64,000 nt of DNA from Stratiolaelaps scimitus (GCA_019614645.1 JABWDB010000001.1:30249501-30313500); one strand, 5' to 3'; shown: positions 22,900-34,915, counted from the first letter of the stretch. Numbers and translations are program-made. Notes: a model not told the origin generated them from the letters alone.

Positions 22900-24925
22900 T
22901 TGTTCGATGAGGACTGCTGACTTTTCCTTGGGGAGATGGAGAGACGCAGCTGCTACAGCTGCTCTTCATAGGTAGAAGCACCGGAGGTCGGGACGGCAAC
23001 GGCGAGGGTGCACGTTGGATACTCGATAACAACGACGGGGTGAAAGATCGAGATCGTAGACGCTACAAACCCTAAAAAAGACAGACTGACAGATAGATAG
23101 GTAGAATGGGGGATTGCAATGGGATAATTTCATATTCTGTCGCTTCTGCCATTGCTCGTCATTGTAAGCAGTTCCAGCACATGACCCAGCGCATCCATAA
23201 CGGCTGTGGCGCGATACAGTCAGCCGGAGCGTCAGCACACGGCTGAGTCGGCGAGGAAGATGCTGCTGCTAGCGGCAGTGTCACCAGCAACGGCAGCGCA
23301 ATCGAGGCAAACCCACACAAGTGGAAGGGTGGACCACCATGCTCGTCGTGTAACAGCGCTCACGCGGGGCCTGATCACCTTTTGGCAGTCGGTTGGCGTT
23401 GCGCTTTATGAGCTCGCTGTCATCGTCGTGGCCAGCCTAAGCCGTCCGACGAACAACCCGGAAGGCTGCTTATCTTGGTCTATTATAGTGTGCGGATGCT
23501 GATGCTGCTGCTGCAGAACTGAGGCCAATTGCTGAAGCGTTGCCGGCTGTTAGGTGCTGTACTTGTTGCCGCACCTTCATTCATTCCCTAGTGTTGTGTG
23601 TATGTCCATCGCTCTCTCTCTATCTCGCCTCTCTCTGACGTCGCTGTGGCCGGGTGCTAGTAAGGTCTGTCCGTCTTTGTTCATCGTCCCATCTCCTGTG
23701 TTGCTCTCGAACGCAATCGTCGTCATCGTTGGCATTCGAGATGGTCGCTCGCTAGGTCGATGAGACTGGGTCGTCTCATGCTGATGACGATGGCGGTGGT
23801 GATCAGCGAGACGGGTGAACAACTAACAGCAAAAGGGTTGGTGGTCGACTGGTTCACCCGCGGCGGCGAGCGACGAAGTCTAATCACCGATGGGTCGACA
23901 GTGACTGCTGCTGCTGCTCACTTGGGTGACGCGCTACTCTGCCGCCTGGTCGGACGCGATTGTTTGGACTGCGTGGAATGTATTGCGCCTTCGTCAGCTT
24001 CTCTCGATCAGAACAATCTCCAACAAGATCCGCTGGTTTCCTTGAACGCAGCCGGATCGCCAAATGAGGGCCGGGTGGCTAGAGGCGTTTTTCCTTGGAA
24101 GGTCTTACAACTAGATTAGACTAGAACAGATGAGTCACTCGCGTCAGACTGCCTGTTGACTGGGCAAATAATCGCCCCATGGGATTATATCGAGTTCGTA
24201 GTACTTTTTTACTGAGATGTGCCGTTGTCGAGTAGCATCTGCCGCCATGGCCGCTGGGGTCTCGAGCGTTTCACAGGAGCGTCGCAAAACGTATTTTCAC
24301 GTTGTTCTTCGGACAACACGCATCGAAAGGGAATCGAATCGGGCTACCAGCGATTTACCCGTCACACATTGACATAAACACAAAATCACAACAGCAGCAA
24401 CAGCAACAACAACGACGCCAATGACAACAGCAGCAGCAGCAACAACAATGACGATGACGATAATGAAGAGCAGACGAACACAGGGCGATATTTCGTTTAG
24501 TCGTCGTTGTTGTTGTTGTTGTGATTTTCAATCTTGTTTCGCCCTGTGGAGGCGTCAGCCACAGCTTCCCGCAGCAGAGATAAACTGAGATGAACGTCGA
24601 CCGGTTGATAGTTCCATAAATATTTGACAGAATAGAAACGAAACGAAGAAAATGAAGAAGGCCTCGAGAAAAGAGAAAAACTGGATGGAAATCTATTTAG
24701 CCAACGTTGCTGCCGCCGACGCCATCACCACTGCTGCAGGTGGTAGCAATATTTCGAGAGAGAAAGAGATTGATACAGAGAGAGAGAGGGAGAGAGGAGT
24801 AATAGCGGGAGAGCCAGTGAAACTCAAAGAAAAAAGGGACTTCACAGGAATAGCGGGAAGGGCTGTAAGAAGCAGTCGCGACGTCGCTCAACAACGAAAC
24901 CGTTGTGCGGTGGTGGTGTTTCAAG
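22900..24925. other. No supported gene
   Basis: Mixed sequence with CTCTC runs near 23612-23635 and CAG/CAA triplets at about 24390-24445. A plus frame starting with a true ATG at 24652 (150 codons) reads through a GA-rich patch and then becomes Cys/Trp-rich where it overlaps the better frame at 24926-25100. I consider it mostly chance. Confidence 0.5.
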
Positions 24926-25100
24926 GGAGATTCGGGGGCGACTCGCTTCTCGCAGGACAACGAGGACGGGTGGCTGCCCGGCGATCCTGCTGCTGGTGGT
25001 GGTTATATTGCTACTCCGGATGCCTGCGCTGTTGCTGCTCAGACCGATTGGAGAGCCGATCGAAAATGGAATGCGCCAAACGACGGATACGGGAACACCG
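24926..25100 (+). CDS. Candidate exon 1 of a plus-strand gene, unknown
   Basis: I do not recognise this. A TTTCAAG gives a possible 3' splice site ending at 24925, and CACCG/GTGAGAGG gives a strong 5' splice site at 25100/25101. The 58 codons between are free of simple repeats except a short GCT-GGT run. They encode an acidic, Gly/Trp-containing segment with pieces such as GDSGATRFSQDNEDGWLPGD and DRKWNAPNDGYGNT. The exon ends in phase 1. The next candidate exon at 25698 begins with two bases completing a Gly codon (G + GT), so the pair is phase-compatible. Nothing identifies the product; two other plus frames overlap it. Confidence 0.28.
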
Positions 25101-25697
25101 GTGAGAGGGAGGCAATTGATCGGACGAACAGGGCAGAGTGGTGAAGTTTTGGGGGTCGCTTAAATCTTGCTGGTGCTATTTCGATATTATGTTCTGATAA
25201 GATCGCGATAATTTCAGGATGTTTGTTTCGAATCGAAATCTCAGCGTATGACGCTGATCGCCTGACGCCAGGAGGCTGTGCGTATCACTTACCTATCGCT
25301 GAGTGGCGAGCGGCTGGAGGAATTCAATTGTTATGGATGCATTAAGGTATATTGACATAGAGACGGGGATTATATGCGAAGTTCGTTTGGGCCAACACTC
25401 GGATGAAGCACAATGATATGTTTAGACGAATGTGCGCGCCAACGACTTCGAATTGTGATCGGTCAATGTCCCAGATTATATATATATATCTTTATATATA
25501 TATACATGTACGTTCTTATGACAGAGAGATCGAGAGAGTGAGGGAGGGGGTCAGCAGATAGACCACAATGTTTTAAAGTTTCATAATTCGATTTGGTTTG
25601 AGCCGAATTCACCTTTTCGACTTATCCGGTGAAACCTCGTTATCGCTCGTTATACGGATACAGATTTCATGCAACTTGAAATTTACACCAATTTCAG
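25101..25697 (+). other. Candidate intron between the two exons
   Basis: 597 bases, GT to AG. It contains TA-rich repeats at about 25478-25502 and a 7-bp hairpin at 25241-25257. The 3' end reads ACACCAATTTCAG, a fair acceptor. A minus-strand GATAG/GTAAGT match lies inside it at 25293/25292. Confidence 0.25.
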
Positions 25698-25930
25698 GTA
25701 GCTATTATATTTGTGATGCTGCTGTTGAGGTCGTTGTTCTCGACAGTGATCAAATGGCAAGCGATGCGGCGACCGCCACCGACACCCCGCTAAACAGTCC
25801 AGCTATACTGCTGAAAAGTAGCGCGTCCTCCGTTCTCGAACAGCTTTTGGGGAAGGCGAGGCAACGGCCCACAATGGCTGGTGCCTTTTTTTTTTCTTCT
25901 TATTATTATTATTATATTTACTTCCCTCGG
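25698..25930 (+). CDS. Candidate exon 2 of a plus-strand gene, unknown
   Basis: I do not recognise this. After the TTTCAG ending at 25697 the frame stays open to a TGA at 25931-25933. The first 60 codons look like real protein: SYYICDAAVEVVVLDSDQMA, then a Ser/Ala/Thr linker and a helix-like SSVLEQLLGKARQR. The last part reads through a T10 run and a (TTA)n repeat into Phe, Ser and Tyr runs and is doubtful. A GTGAGAT at about 25929 could be a 5' splice site. The following frame (25930-26169) is offset by one position, so an intron inside the repeat or a frameshift in the T run would be needed to join them. Confidence 0.28.
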
Positions 25931-26169
25931 TGAGATTCAGCATCGTCCCTTCATCAAGTAACTCTTCGCTGCCGGCTGCTGTTACTGTTGCCAGTGCAGC
26001 ACCACCGTCAGTCGAAGATACGAACCGGCGACCGGTTGAGGCGAGAACGACCATTTCGACGGCTGCTGCTGCTCTGAGTAAACAGAGTCGCTTGCCTGGT
26101 ATTTCTACTATTGCTGTTGCTGTTGTTGCTGCTGCTGGTGGTGGTGGTGGTGGTAATGCTGATGCTTAG
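25930..26169 (+). CDS. Coding candidate, Ala/Ser-rich C-terminal-like segment
   Basis: I do not recognise this. The frame of 79 codons encodes a Ser/Ala/Val-rich stretch (IVPSSSNSSLPAAVTVASAA), a polar middle (PPSVEDTNRRPVEARTT), an Ala run, and a hydrophobic and Gly-run end from GCT and GGT triplets before a TAG. It follows the preceding candidate exon after a frame change. The middle is not repeat-derived; the two ends are. It might be the C-terminus of the same gene or a chance frame extended by stop-poor triplets. Confidence 0.18.
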   Translation: MRFSIVPSSSNSSLPAAVTVASAAPPSVEDTNRRPVEARTTISTAAAALSKQSRLPGISTIAVAVVAAAGGGGGGNADA

Positions 26170-27691
26170 CGCGGCACCTAATCGGCACCGTAGGAAGATA
26201 GACAAAGGCAAGCAGCTTGACTGGCTTGCTAACACAAGTCGCTTAGTCCGTTCGTTCGTTCGTCAGTCGACCAGTCAGCCGATTTCGTCTTAGCAGCGTC
26301 GTGCGCCGGGAGGTCGTCAGCATTCGGCACCACCGCCACGGCCGCCGCCGTCACCGCTAGCAGCAGCAGCAGCAGGCCATGATGCAGACCGGGCTAGCCT
26401 GAGCTGGGCTGTATGTGTGTGCTACGGCGGTGCTACGATGTCTCGACGTACGACTGGATGATTGGAAAGCGGTTGCGCGGTGTAGCGCACAACGGTGAAA
26501 CGAGCAGGGACGGGCTGACGACGACGACGACGAGCCAGCGGATGGAGAACGAGACGGCCAGTCCGGCCTAGTCAACGAGAGATGAAGGGTCGACAAGTCG
26601 CCGAGCCGTACTTGTACTCGTAGCAGCAACAGTAGTTGTTGTTGTTGTTGTAGAAGTGGTCGAAGAACCGTCATATTCTTCGTTGGTCGTTTGCTTCGTT
26701 GCCTGTTTCTGGCGGCGCGCGCTCTACTATCCGGTGGATTGTGGCTGCAGCGCTAACGCGCCGGCAGCAACAGCAGCAGCAGGGGCAGCACCAACCGCCG
26801 TTGTAGGGATGTGACGACTATGGTGACTGCTGGCTACCCAACGGTGTTAGCAAGTGTTCGCTAGCCACAGCCATGTTGTGTTCTACCAGCCAACACCGTT
26901 GCTACCTAGCGCGGGTGGCTGCTGCTGCTGCTGCTGCTTCCACCGACGGAGTTAACGCTCTCTCTCTCTCGCTCTCTCTCGTTGTCTGTGTTTTAGAAAG
27001 TTGTAAAAACATGGCGGGCTCTCGGTGCGCGTAGCGCCAGTTCCTCCTGTTCTTTGTACTCGACGTGTGTGTTCATGTGTATGTGTGTTATAGTGTGGGC
27101 ACGTCTGTTTGTAGCTAGCAGCAACGGGTAAAGCCTCAGCTCAGCTTAGCTTCGCTCAGCCTGGCTACTAGTGCAACATGCCCGCGCGAAGCGTATGCCT
27201 ATCTGTCTGTCTCTCCCACTGTCTATGATCGTTCCTTGTTCTATCGCCCGCTAAGGCTGCGAACTACGGCCGCCGCCGCCGCCGCATGACGTGCTAGCAG
27301 CAATGATGACTGGCCTGGACGGATGTCTATCTTCCACTCGCATCATCGAGTCCGCGCGCGCTGCCATGCACTCTGCTGCGGCTGTGCTCTCTATCAACGG
27401 CTGCCTATATCTGTACAATGTTCTCTCTCTGTTCTGTCTTGCGGTGGTGGTGGTGGCCGACCTGTCCACTTCAGCGCCGCGCGAAGCGGTGCGGTCTTCT
27501 CCGAACGCGGCTATGCAATACTGGGACGGCTGCACCACCTGTACAAGCGGTTCTTGTTAGTTGTTGCTTGATTTGATCTCTTTCGATCGACAACAGATCA
27601 GACGACGGCACCACCACCACCACCACATTGTGCCTATCTGAGCTGATCTTTCCTTATGCTAGTCTTATAAAGTGGCGAAGTCATACAGCCG
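26170..27691. other. No supported gene
   Basis: Contains GCC/CAG triplets near 26338-26376, CAACAG-like runs near 26625-26650, CTG runs near 26920-26938 and CTCTC runs near 26960-26980. Overlapping plus and minus frames around 27250-27570 are roughly antisense to each other and show no domain. Confidence 0.55.
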
Positions 27692-27722
27692 CAAAGAGAG
27701 AGAGAGAGAGAGAGAGAGTTTC

Positions 27723-27760
<38 letters not shown>
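27692..27760. repeat. (GA)n and (CT)n inverted pair
   Basis: A GA tract at about 27694-27718 is followed within a few bases by a CT tract at about 27723-27760. The two are reverse complements and could form a long hairpin or triplex. The CT tract also serves as the pyrimidine tract of a TTTTCAG 3' splice-site match ending at 27766. Confidence 0.9.
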
Positions 27761-27763
<3 letters not shown>

Positions 27764-27839
27764 CAGGTGTACGATTTCGCTACCTTTGTGGCATTGCCGT
27801 GAATGTACGCTCACTGTATTAGAGTCGTGAACTACTGAA

Positions 27840-28166
27840 ATGAGCTTGCCGACTTTGAACTTCCCGCCAAAACCAGAGTACCGTAGATCCTTAAAAGCAT
27901 CGACGATTATTGATGGTTGTTGTCAAGCGCACGTTGGCCAGGGTCCACGAGAGCAGCCAGTGGCCCAGGTCCGTTTGTTGTCGCACGCCACAATCATACG
28001 GTGGCACGCTGCCACCGTCGGTGGTGGCAAGCTTGTTGATGGTAAGCGTGTTGTTGTTGTTAAAATCCGCCTACACGATATCGGTCGTAAGCGAGTTATG
28101 CCTTCGACAAAAGATAACACTATGAGCAGCCGTTCTCACAGTCGCTACGTCACGATATCCTCTTAA
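27840..28166 (+). CDS. Complete 108-codon ATG frame, unknown protein
   Basis: I do not recognise this. It runs from an ATG at 27840 (context ACTGAAATG) to TAA, largely free of simple repeats. It encodes a basic protein starting MSLPTLNFPPKPEYRRSLKA, with a His/Val/Ile-rich middle and a Ser/Arg-rich end (STKDNTMSSRSHSRY). About 75 bases upstream sits a strong 3' splice-site match after a CT tract, so a short 5' untranslated exon part followed by this start would be a normal arrangement. A GATG/GTAAGC inside the frame near 28046 is a possible 5' splice site. No membrane segment or known motif. Two other frames overlap. Confidence 0.28.
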   Translation: MSLPTLNFPPKPEYRRSLKASTIIDGCCQAHVGQGPREQPVAQVRLLSHATIIRWHAATVGGGKLVDGKRVVVVKIRLHDIGRKRVMPSTKDNTMSSRSHSRYVTISS

Positions 28167-30230
28167 TTGCGCCTGATTGATGGAGATTGATTGCGATCAA
28201 TACAAAATCGATCCGGGAATGTCCCCAAATAAACGATCATACGTACGTACGCACGGCAAGAAGCCAAGAGTGACAATGAGACGTTGTGCTTTGGTGGTGG
28301 TGGTGGTTCTGGTGCCGCGTTCGTTGCAGGAAGTTGTTGCGTTATTATTAATGTTCTATGTAGCTCGTTATCAATAGCGGTTAATGCTCGTTCAACTAAC
28401 GCGTTCCCTTTTCGTCAACCTGTCCAAGATGGCGAACTCGTTATTTTCCACATATATATATTCTAAGTAGACCACTCCCGGTCGTGAGGGTTGGGGAGAG
28501 AGGTTGTACCGGATATCAGAATACCCGATACCGATTACTACCATGTGAACATGTTATGTCTGAAATACGCTAGATATGACACTGCGACAGGGTATGGTGT
28601 CGTTGCCATTGCCGCCCTATGCAAAACGACGCTTATTTCTGCTGATGCTGCTGCTGCAACCGTTGTATGATTTCGTTCAGCTACGGCGTCCAGCTAGCCA
28701 GCCCATGTCCTGTTTGTTTATTTGTCCATCTCTGTCTGTCCGTCCAATCATCTCGAGCTCGTCAGTCGGCGTCGCCGGCCGATCGACTATCGATTGCTCG
28801 CTGCTCTGCACACGAAAGGTGTATGTACATACAATATATCATCGGATTATGAGAGCAGGTGAGCAGGCGAGCAAAAAAAAAAGGAAACAACTACGGGGTG
28901 AACGAGCAGAAGAAAAGATGAAGAAAAAAATCTCGTCTTCGGACAACATCAGCAGCAGCATCATCATCATTATTACGGAATCACGCCACAGCGGAAGGCA
29001 ATCGTTGTCGTCACCGTCAGTAGCGCTGCGGACACCAGTAGTTGTAGTAGTGGCAGGAGGGTCGCTGTGGCATGAGCTGCGAAAACGATAGCAGAGGTAA
29101 AAACATCACAGGAAGCAATTGAGAGCAACAGGCCTGAGTAGGCAAGAAACACAGGGCGAGTAGAGCGAGAGAGAGATGCAGGAAGAGTCGCAGTGTCGGT
29201 GATAGTGCTGGTGGTGGTGGTTGTTCGGTTTGCTGGCGGGGTGGCCGCAGAAGCGGCTGCAGCTGCTGCTGCTGCTGCTGCTAATGTTTGCCGCTCATAG
29301 ATCGCCACCACAGTTGGGTCCCATTTGAAGAGCGGCGGCGACAGCGGCGATGGCAGCAGAAGGCTTGCCCCAACGAAAAAAAGTTCCGCTCCCAGCTGAG
29401 CTTAATGGTTACCGAGGGCCGCAGCAGGACAAAAATGGCGAGGGTTGACGAGGCCGCATTGGGGAGGACAGGGGGGATACCGTCGTTAGCGGGTGATTGC
29501 ATGTAGCTGATGCCGATGTTGTTGCTGGGAGGATCAGCACAGCGAGCCGACGGACCAATCCGGGATAGCGTACAGTATACGTGCGCCTACCGTATATCTG
29601 GGATATGTACACACACTTGTTGCTAATGTTGTGTATGTTTAGGACTCCTGGCGACGTGCCTCGGCCCGGCCTTAGTAGTTGTCGAAGTGCGAAGTTGTGG
29701 CACCTCAACAACAAAAATCATCGGTTTGGCGCTGGATGTGCGATGTTTTTTGCAGATGATGTTACCGCTGCTTCGTCTTCGACTTCGTTGGCTTCAGAGA
29801 CTCGCCACTGAGAAGGGGATCGAAGGAGCCGTCGATGGCTCAACGCTGACGAAGAGAACGGCGAGCTAGACACGTATACGCATGGGTTCGACAGCGAAAG
29901 GTACTAAACGAAAGGCGAAGATCCAAAAGCGGCCTGAAAGAGCAGGCAGGCGTGGTCGAGGGGGGGAGATCTCGGTGGCCAGATTTAATTAGTCCGACAG
30001 CAGTCAGTTTCTGGCCGGTGACTGCTGTGCTGCTGTTGTTGCAGGACGTTTGGGCTGTTGTGTTCGAGTCTCTTCGGCGTTTTGCCACTAACGTAGAAGG
30101 CAGCATCGGTCGCAGCAACGGCACGGGATGTGTGAGAGAGAGAGAGAGAGATAGACCGACTACGAGAGATAGAAGCAACCAGCCCAGTAGTGGCCATGTG
30201 TGAGTTGACTCACCATAACTAACGACCAAC
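28167..30230. other. No supported gene
   Basis: Mixed sequence. The 171-codon plus frame at 28576-29091 contains a Lys-rich patch over an A-run, and the 112-codon minus frame at 28973-29311 is driven by GCT and GGT triplets (CTG run at 29262-29283). A GA run lies at 30134-30152. No convincing exon was seen. Confidence 0.5.
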
Positions 30231-30836
30231 CCTACACGTCTATGCTATTTAGTCGCTTTTACCACTATCACCGTTCGTGTTGATCGTTCCGCTGAAGCAC
30301 GGGAAGCAGAAGCGACGATTTGGCGATTTGGCTTACATCGCCAGCGTGCGAAGGAGGCCGCATTAGCAACGAAACAAGTTGAAATCTGTTACATTCTCTA
30401 GCCACTCCGTTATTACGATGTTAATGCTTGCCGTTAATGCTGGCTGATTTCACGTGAGGGCCGCGACAACACCGCGAGTTAACACCACCCGTATGCATCA
30501 TATCACTTGCGAGCCTGAGTGTTGATACGTGCCATTCATAGTATACTAGTATGAGGCGGGTCTAGTGGTGAGGCAATGTGAAGGCGAGACGAGGAGGATT
30601 AGTAATGGATAGCGAGTGGTATTTCGATGAATTCGAATTATACATAGCAACGTCGATCGCGCGCTAATAGCGCTTGATGATCATGATGACAAGCTGAGCT
30701 TCATCGAATACCGGGCCGCGGCCAGGGAGCGCCCGCTGTCGTCTGCCTGCGGTCTTACTGCTTGCTGCTGTTAAATAGACATTGAGCGTGAAACGTCAAA
30801 CCATCATTGTTCTGCTGTTTCGGGGTGCGAGTTAGT

Positions 30837-30837
<1 letters not shown>
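30231..30837. other. No gene seen
   Basis: Unique-looking sequence without a long open frame on either strand and without repeats of note. Confidence 0.6.

Positions 30838-30870
<33 letters not shown>
30838..30870. repeat. (GA)n microsatellite
   Basis: A 33-base GA tract. Confidence 0.97.
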
Positions 30871-30873
<3 letters not shown>

Positions 30874-33271
30874 TTTACCTGTTACATACGACGTGAAATA
30901 CATATGTATGTACTGATTTATGAAGAATTTCTTTACGAGGCAGGGGTCGGCTGAACGATGCGTCACGGCCTGGCATCAACATGTGGCCCGTCACTAGTGC
31001 AATCGTTTATTAAATCAGTTCGAACTATTCATACTTTTATTATTATTATTATTTCGCCTGTTCAAGCGCGAACTTGCAACTTGCGTGCCGCTGTATGAAT
31101 GAAAATATTGACCTCGTTCTTTGTTTTGCACGTTCTTTCGTAGTTCCCCTAGCGTTGAATTTGGATATGTGTAGCGTTTACCTGATGGAATCAAGTGGTC
31201 GGTTGCCGACGGCGGTTATTTGCTCGCGGAGCCGGCGGGGCAGCGGGTTGCAGCTGCTGCCACGGTGATGGGAAACAACGCTATCGTTATGTAACAGTCT
31301 GATGTGGTGGTATTGACTCTGGCCAGTTGCTCTAGTACTCAGTGGTGCTGGTTGCAGTGGCCTGTTAGCTAGCTTGATAGATAGATAGATAGATATACCT
31401 ATTTATAAAATATGTAGTATACACGTGTTCCGTCTCGAGTAGCTGCTGTTTCTCTGTCCCATTCGTTCCACCGGCGGCAGCAGCAGCAGCAACAAGAAGC
31501 TGGGGTAAGTCTGAAGACCCGCTCTTGGCTTATGTTGCTGTTGCTGCTGCTGCTGCCACTGCAGCTATCCGCGACGATAACGGCCTTTGGAACGGTCAGG
31601 GCACCTGGCGAACGAGGGAGATCGAGAATGGCAGTGAACAGCGCTGCCGCCACCATTATCGGCTGTGCCGTCAGCGGTATTGCAGATGAGAGAGAGAGCA
31701 AGAGAGCGAGAGAGAGAGAACAACAAGTCCCAATGCGACAGGAGGAGGAGGAGCAACAGGGAGAGATTGGGGCAAGCAAGCGATAGATAATGGAAAGTGG
31801 ATGGATGAATCGGATGCGATGGCAATCCGCAGCACAACGCAACGAAACGCCGGCATGTTCGCAACTTTCGGCTTTTCGACTTTTACATCCGTGGCAAATA
31901 ACCAAGAAAGTAGAAAACGCCGACTATATATATATATATATTTAGTAGTTTGGTCGTTGCGGGCGGTGGTGGTGGTGGTGCAAATGTGATTTGCTGAAGA
32001 GATATTGTTTTCGCTTCGGCCTCGTTTTTTTTTTAGAATAATATTGTTGTTATAGTTGTTGTTACTGTTATTGTTAGCCCTTTCTATTAAGCTCGTGCTA
32101 TGAGAGAATCAGCGGCACCCACAACTCTTTTCTATCTAGCTATCACCCTTGCGGCTCCATCAATATATATATATATATATATCATGTTCCATTCTACTTT
32201 CATCGGTTCTATGCAACGAAGCCGACGAGACGGCCACATAAGTGAGCAGTGTCGGCCTGTTTGTGTGGGAGTCACACATGGCGTGAGTGGTGGAGAGAGT
32301 CCGAGACCTAGTCGTAGTTCAGATCAACAGCGAGCCACTACGATGGTGTACTGGCTGACGAATTACGCAGGGATCGCACGGGGGGAAAATGAACAGATTG
32401 AACAACATGATGTTCAATCTAGACACGAACAAACGGGTGCAGGTGCCGTGGTGAGGTTTCAACTGCAACCGGGTGTGTTCATTTGTGTGTTCTAGCTTCT
32501 TAGCTTTATAAGCATTTCCAGCTTTACATTGAGAGTTCACACAAACGCAACGTCACCTGGTGATCTGGCGGTTCACCGGCACGGCTGCATTATATGCACT
32601 TATATGATGAACGCAATTGTTCATTTCGACCAACGTCCCTCGTTGCAGGAAGGCTAGCTGCCTGTTGAACGTAGATTTATTAAATGTTCATTTAGATAAA
32701 TGGTAAATTACGTTCGCATACGTTTATCATATACGATTATGTACGTTGTATCGGCTTGTAGGCGTTGCGTTTGACGTGTACTGATTTCTCAGTGAGCATT
32801 ATTGAATTCATTCATTTTCACTTTTTTGTGTACTTACAACACCCTACATTCTAAGTGCTGGTAGCTCGGCAGTACGATGCTTAACCCTCGTGAGTGGTGT
32901 CAATTTGCTCACGATTAACGAAGGTATTCGGGTACGAACGACCGAGAGCGTCTCTGTTCCTCTCTAGTGCACCTGATTTTTTAACAGTTCTGCCTGTACA
33001 CAACAGCAGTGTGCGGCCCCCGTCACGACGGTAGCTAGTGACCGCGTCCACTGTCATTGGCCCTGCCAATAGCTTCGAACTCGAATGGCGATATTTCTCG
33101 ACGTTATTTTCTACCGACTCAGCTCGATGTAATACAGTATAGCGATGTTTCAGCGACGATGTCCCATCGCCCAGTACATTTGCTGAAGGAGAAGATATAT
33201 CAATATATCAACTTATAGATGTATTCTATTTTGTCTAGCACTTTCGACACAACAACAACAGCAACAACAAC
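30871..33271. other. No supported gene; simple repeats
   Basis: Holds (TTA)n near 31037-31052, (GATA)n at about 31375-31396, CAG/CTG triplets near 31475-31560, GA runs at 31688-31720, (TA)n at 31923-31941 and 32162-32182, and an AT-richer unique stretch at 32580-32830. The 168-codon minus frame at 31399-31905 is built across the CTG and GA repeats. Nothing gene-like is supported. Confidence 0.55.
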
Positions 33272-33284
33272 GGGGGGGGGGGGG
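33272..33284. repeat. 13-base G run
   Basis: Follows a CAA-rich patch. Confidence 0.95.
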
Positions 33285-34432
33285 TGAGGCGGGGAACTAT
33301 ACGAGAACTGCGGCACGTACAAGTTTAAGGCGCACGAGAGCAAAACGCACAGATCAGTAGTCTGCCTGTCCTACCGTTAGTCAGTGGGCGATGTGGGCCG
33401 TGGCATTCAACCCCCCTCCTCCCCGTAGAGCTGGAGAGACGGTGTCGAGTTTCGCAACCCGAGACCGGCGAAGTCCAGTTGGACAAGAAGAATAGAGATA
33501 TCGATGATACCTTTTTTTATTTTTCTTTTCATCTTTATCTTCTATTGCATCGAGACATCGAGGCGCACGGAGGGCATTGATTCGAGTGACCCTATGTGTT
33601 ATATAACGCAACGGTCCTGCCACACGGTCGACTACAGACCGTTCGTATTCTCTGAGATGCCACAACACATGAACCGCTCGATTGTTCGAGCTGGGTCTCG
33701 AACCGGCCTTTGGCTCTGGGCTGATCTGCCGTGCGCGTTTTGGGTCCGAATTTGTCTTTCGCCTGCTGCGGCAGTGTGACGTGAACGAATTGTTGCAAGT
33801 GGTTTGTATGTATGGAACCCGTTGCTGTATGTTACCGGCCGCTGTATGTTACCACGTACGTAGATTGCTAGGCGGGCGATGAATCTGCCCGCGGCGCGCG
33901 TCGGCAACAGATGTTGTACTAAATGCAGCTTGGCGTTTTACGGATCTCAGGAATGAGAATAGTGAATAATGATTAGTCAAAAGAAAACCTGTGCCGCGAA
34001 AGACGTTGGCGTTAACCTCTAAAATAACCTGGGTGGTGTCAGCTGGAGCTGGCTGGACAAACCGTTGTCGCTCAGATGAGAGAAATGATTGCTTAGCAAA
34101 GCCAATCCGTCTGTGAGTGTCTTCTCACATTTCGCATTATAGTAATGAAATATAGAATAGTTTAGGTGGAGACGATTTTTTTCTCCAGCTGTTTGCGTCC
34201 GATTGTGGCAGCGTTAACAAGCGCCGTCGACGGCCACGAGCGAGTGCATTCATAACAACTCGTCGCACTCAGCTAGCGGCTACTGCGAGGGCAGTTTTAC
34301 AAAAATAGATTTTGCCCCCCCCTTATTTTTAAGGGCCGAGATATAATTTCTGTTCGTACATCATGCGCATCCTCGAGCGAGCGAGCGATTCTCGCCGACA
34401 TCGATATTGCGTATTACAGACCAGGACAGCCT
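33285..34432. other. No supported gene
   Basis: Contains a 13-base direct repeat (GCTGTATGTTACC at 33823 and 33841) and a C run at 34314-34322. A box-B-like segment near 33685-33697 lacks the rest of a tRNA. Overlapping short frames on both strands at 33.4-33.9 kb are unremarkable. Confidence 0.5.
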
Positions 34433-34528
34433 TTGCCGCTGACTCTGATTGTCGTGTGCTGCTGCAACACACATTCGAAGCTGAATTGTATCGCTAAGTA
34501 TTTATATGGCGTGATCTCGCTTAGTCTC

Positions 34529-34915
34529 TCAGCTTCGCTGATATTCTTCTACGTCGGTGTAGCTCGACGGGCCGTCTACCATCAGTACGACTGGGCAATG
34601 GCGGTTGTCGAAGCAGTAGCCATGGACCGGGCTTGGTTTATAGGTTTTGCCGTTTTCAAGCTTACGGCTTTTTTTTCTCCCTATTTCGCTGACGTCGTCG
34701 TCGTCCTGCCTCAGCCTTTTTACGTTAACGCTGGCTGGGGTCCACGCTACCGTCGACGGTGGTGGCTTGACGGCGTGATAATAAAATTTTATTATTCCCT
34801 GTACCTTGCTGCGTTGTGTACCTGCCCTCATCATATGCGTGTGTGTGTACGCAGGTATCGGACGCGTACAGAACCCTATCTCTAACGAATAGACGTGCGC
34901 GCCGTAGACGCACAC
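34529..34915 (-). CDS. Weak coding candidate with antisense competitor
   Basis: I do not recognise this. The minus frame of 128 codons encodes a polar product with an acidic-basic stretch (RLRQDDDDVSEIGRKKSRKL) that resembles a nuclear-localisation type region, followed by VHGYCFDNRHCPVVLMVDGP. Third codon positions in its C-terminal half are mostly G or C. The plus strand carries an equally long hydrophobic frame (34433-34885, 150 codons) directly antisense. Neither has a strong start or splice boundary. At most one is real. Confidence 0.15.
   Translation of the reverse strand: MCVYGAHVYSLEIGFCTRPIPAYTHTHMMRAGTQRSKVQGIIKFYYHAVKPPPSTVAWTPASVNVKRLRQDDDDVSEIGRKKSRKLENGKTYKPSPVHGYCFDNRHCPVVLMVDGPSSYTDVEEYQRS

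Noticed and set aside
24330..24365. Minus-strand GATTCGATTCCC resembling a tRNA T-arm
   Set aside because: No other tRNA arm or box A nearby.
33680..33730. Minus-strand GGTTCGAGACC resembling box B
   Set aside because: No box A at the right distance, no acceptor stem and no SINE body.
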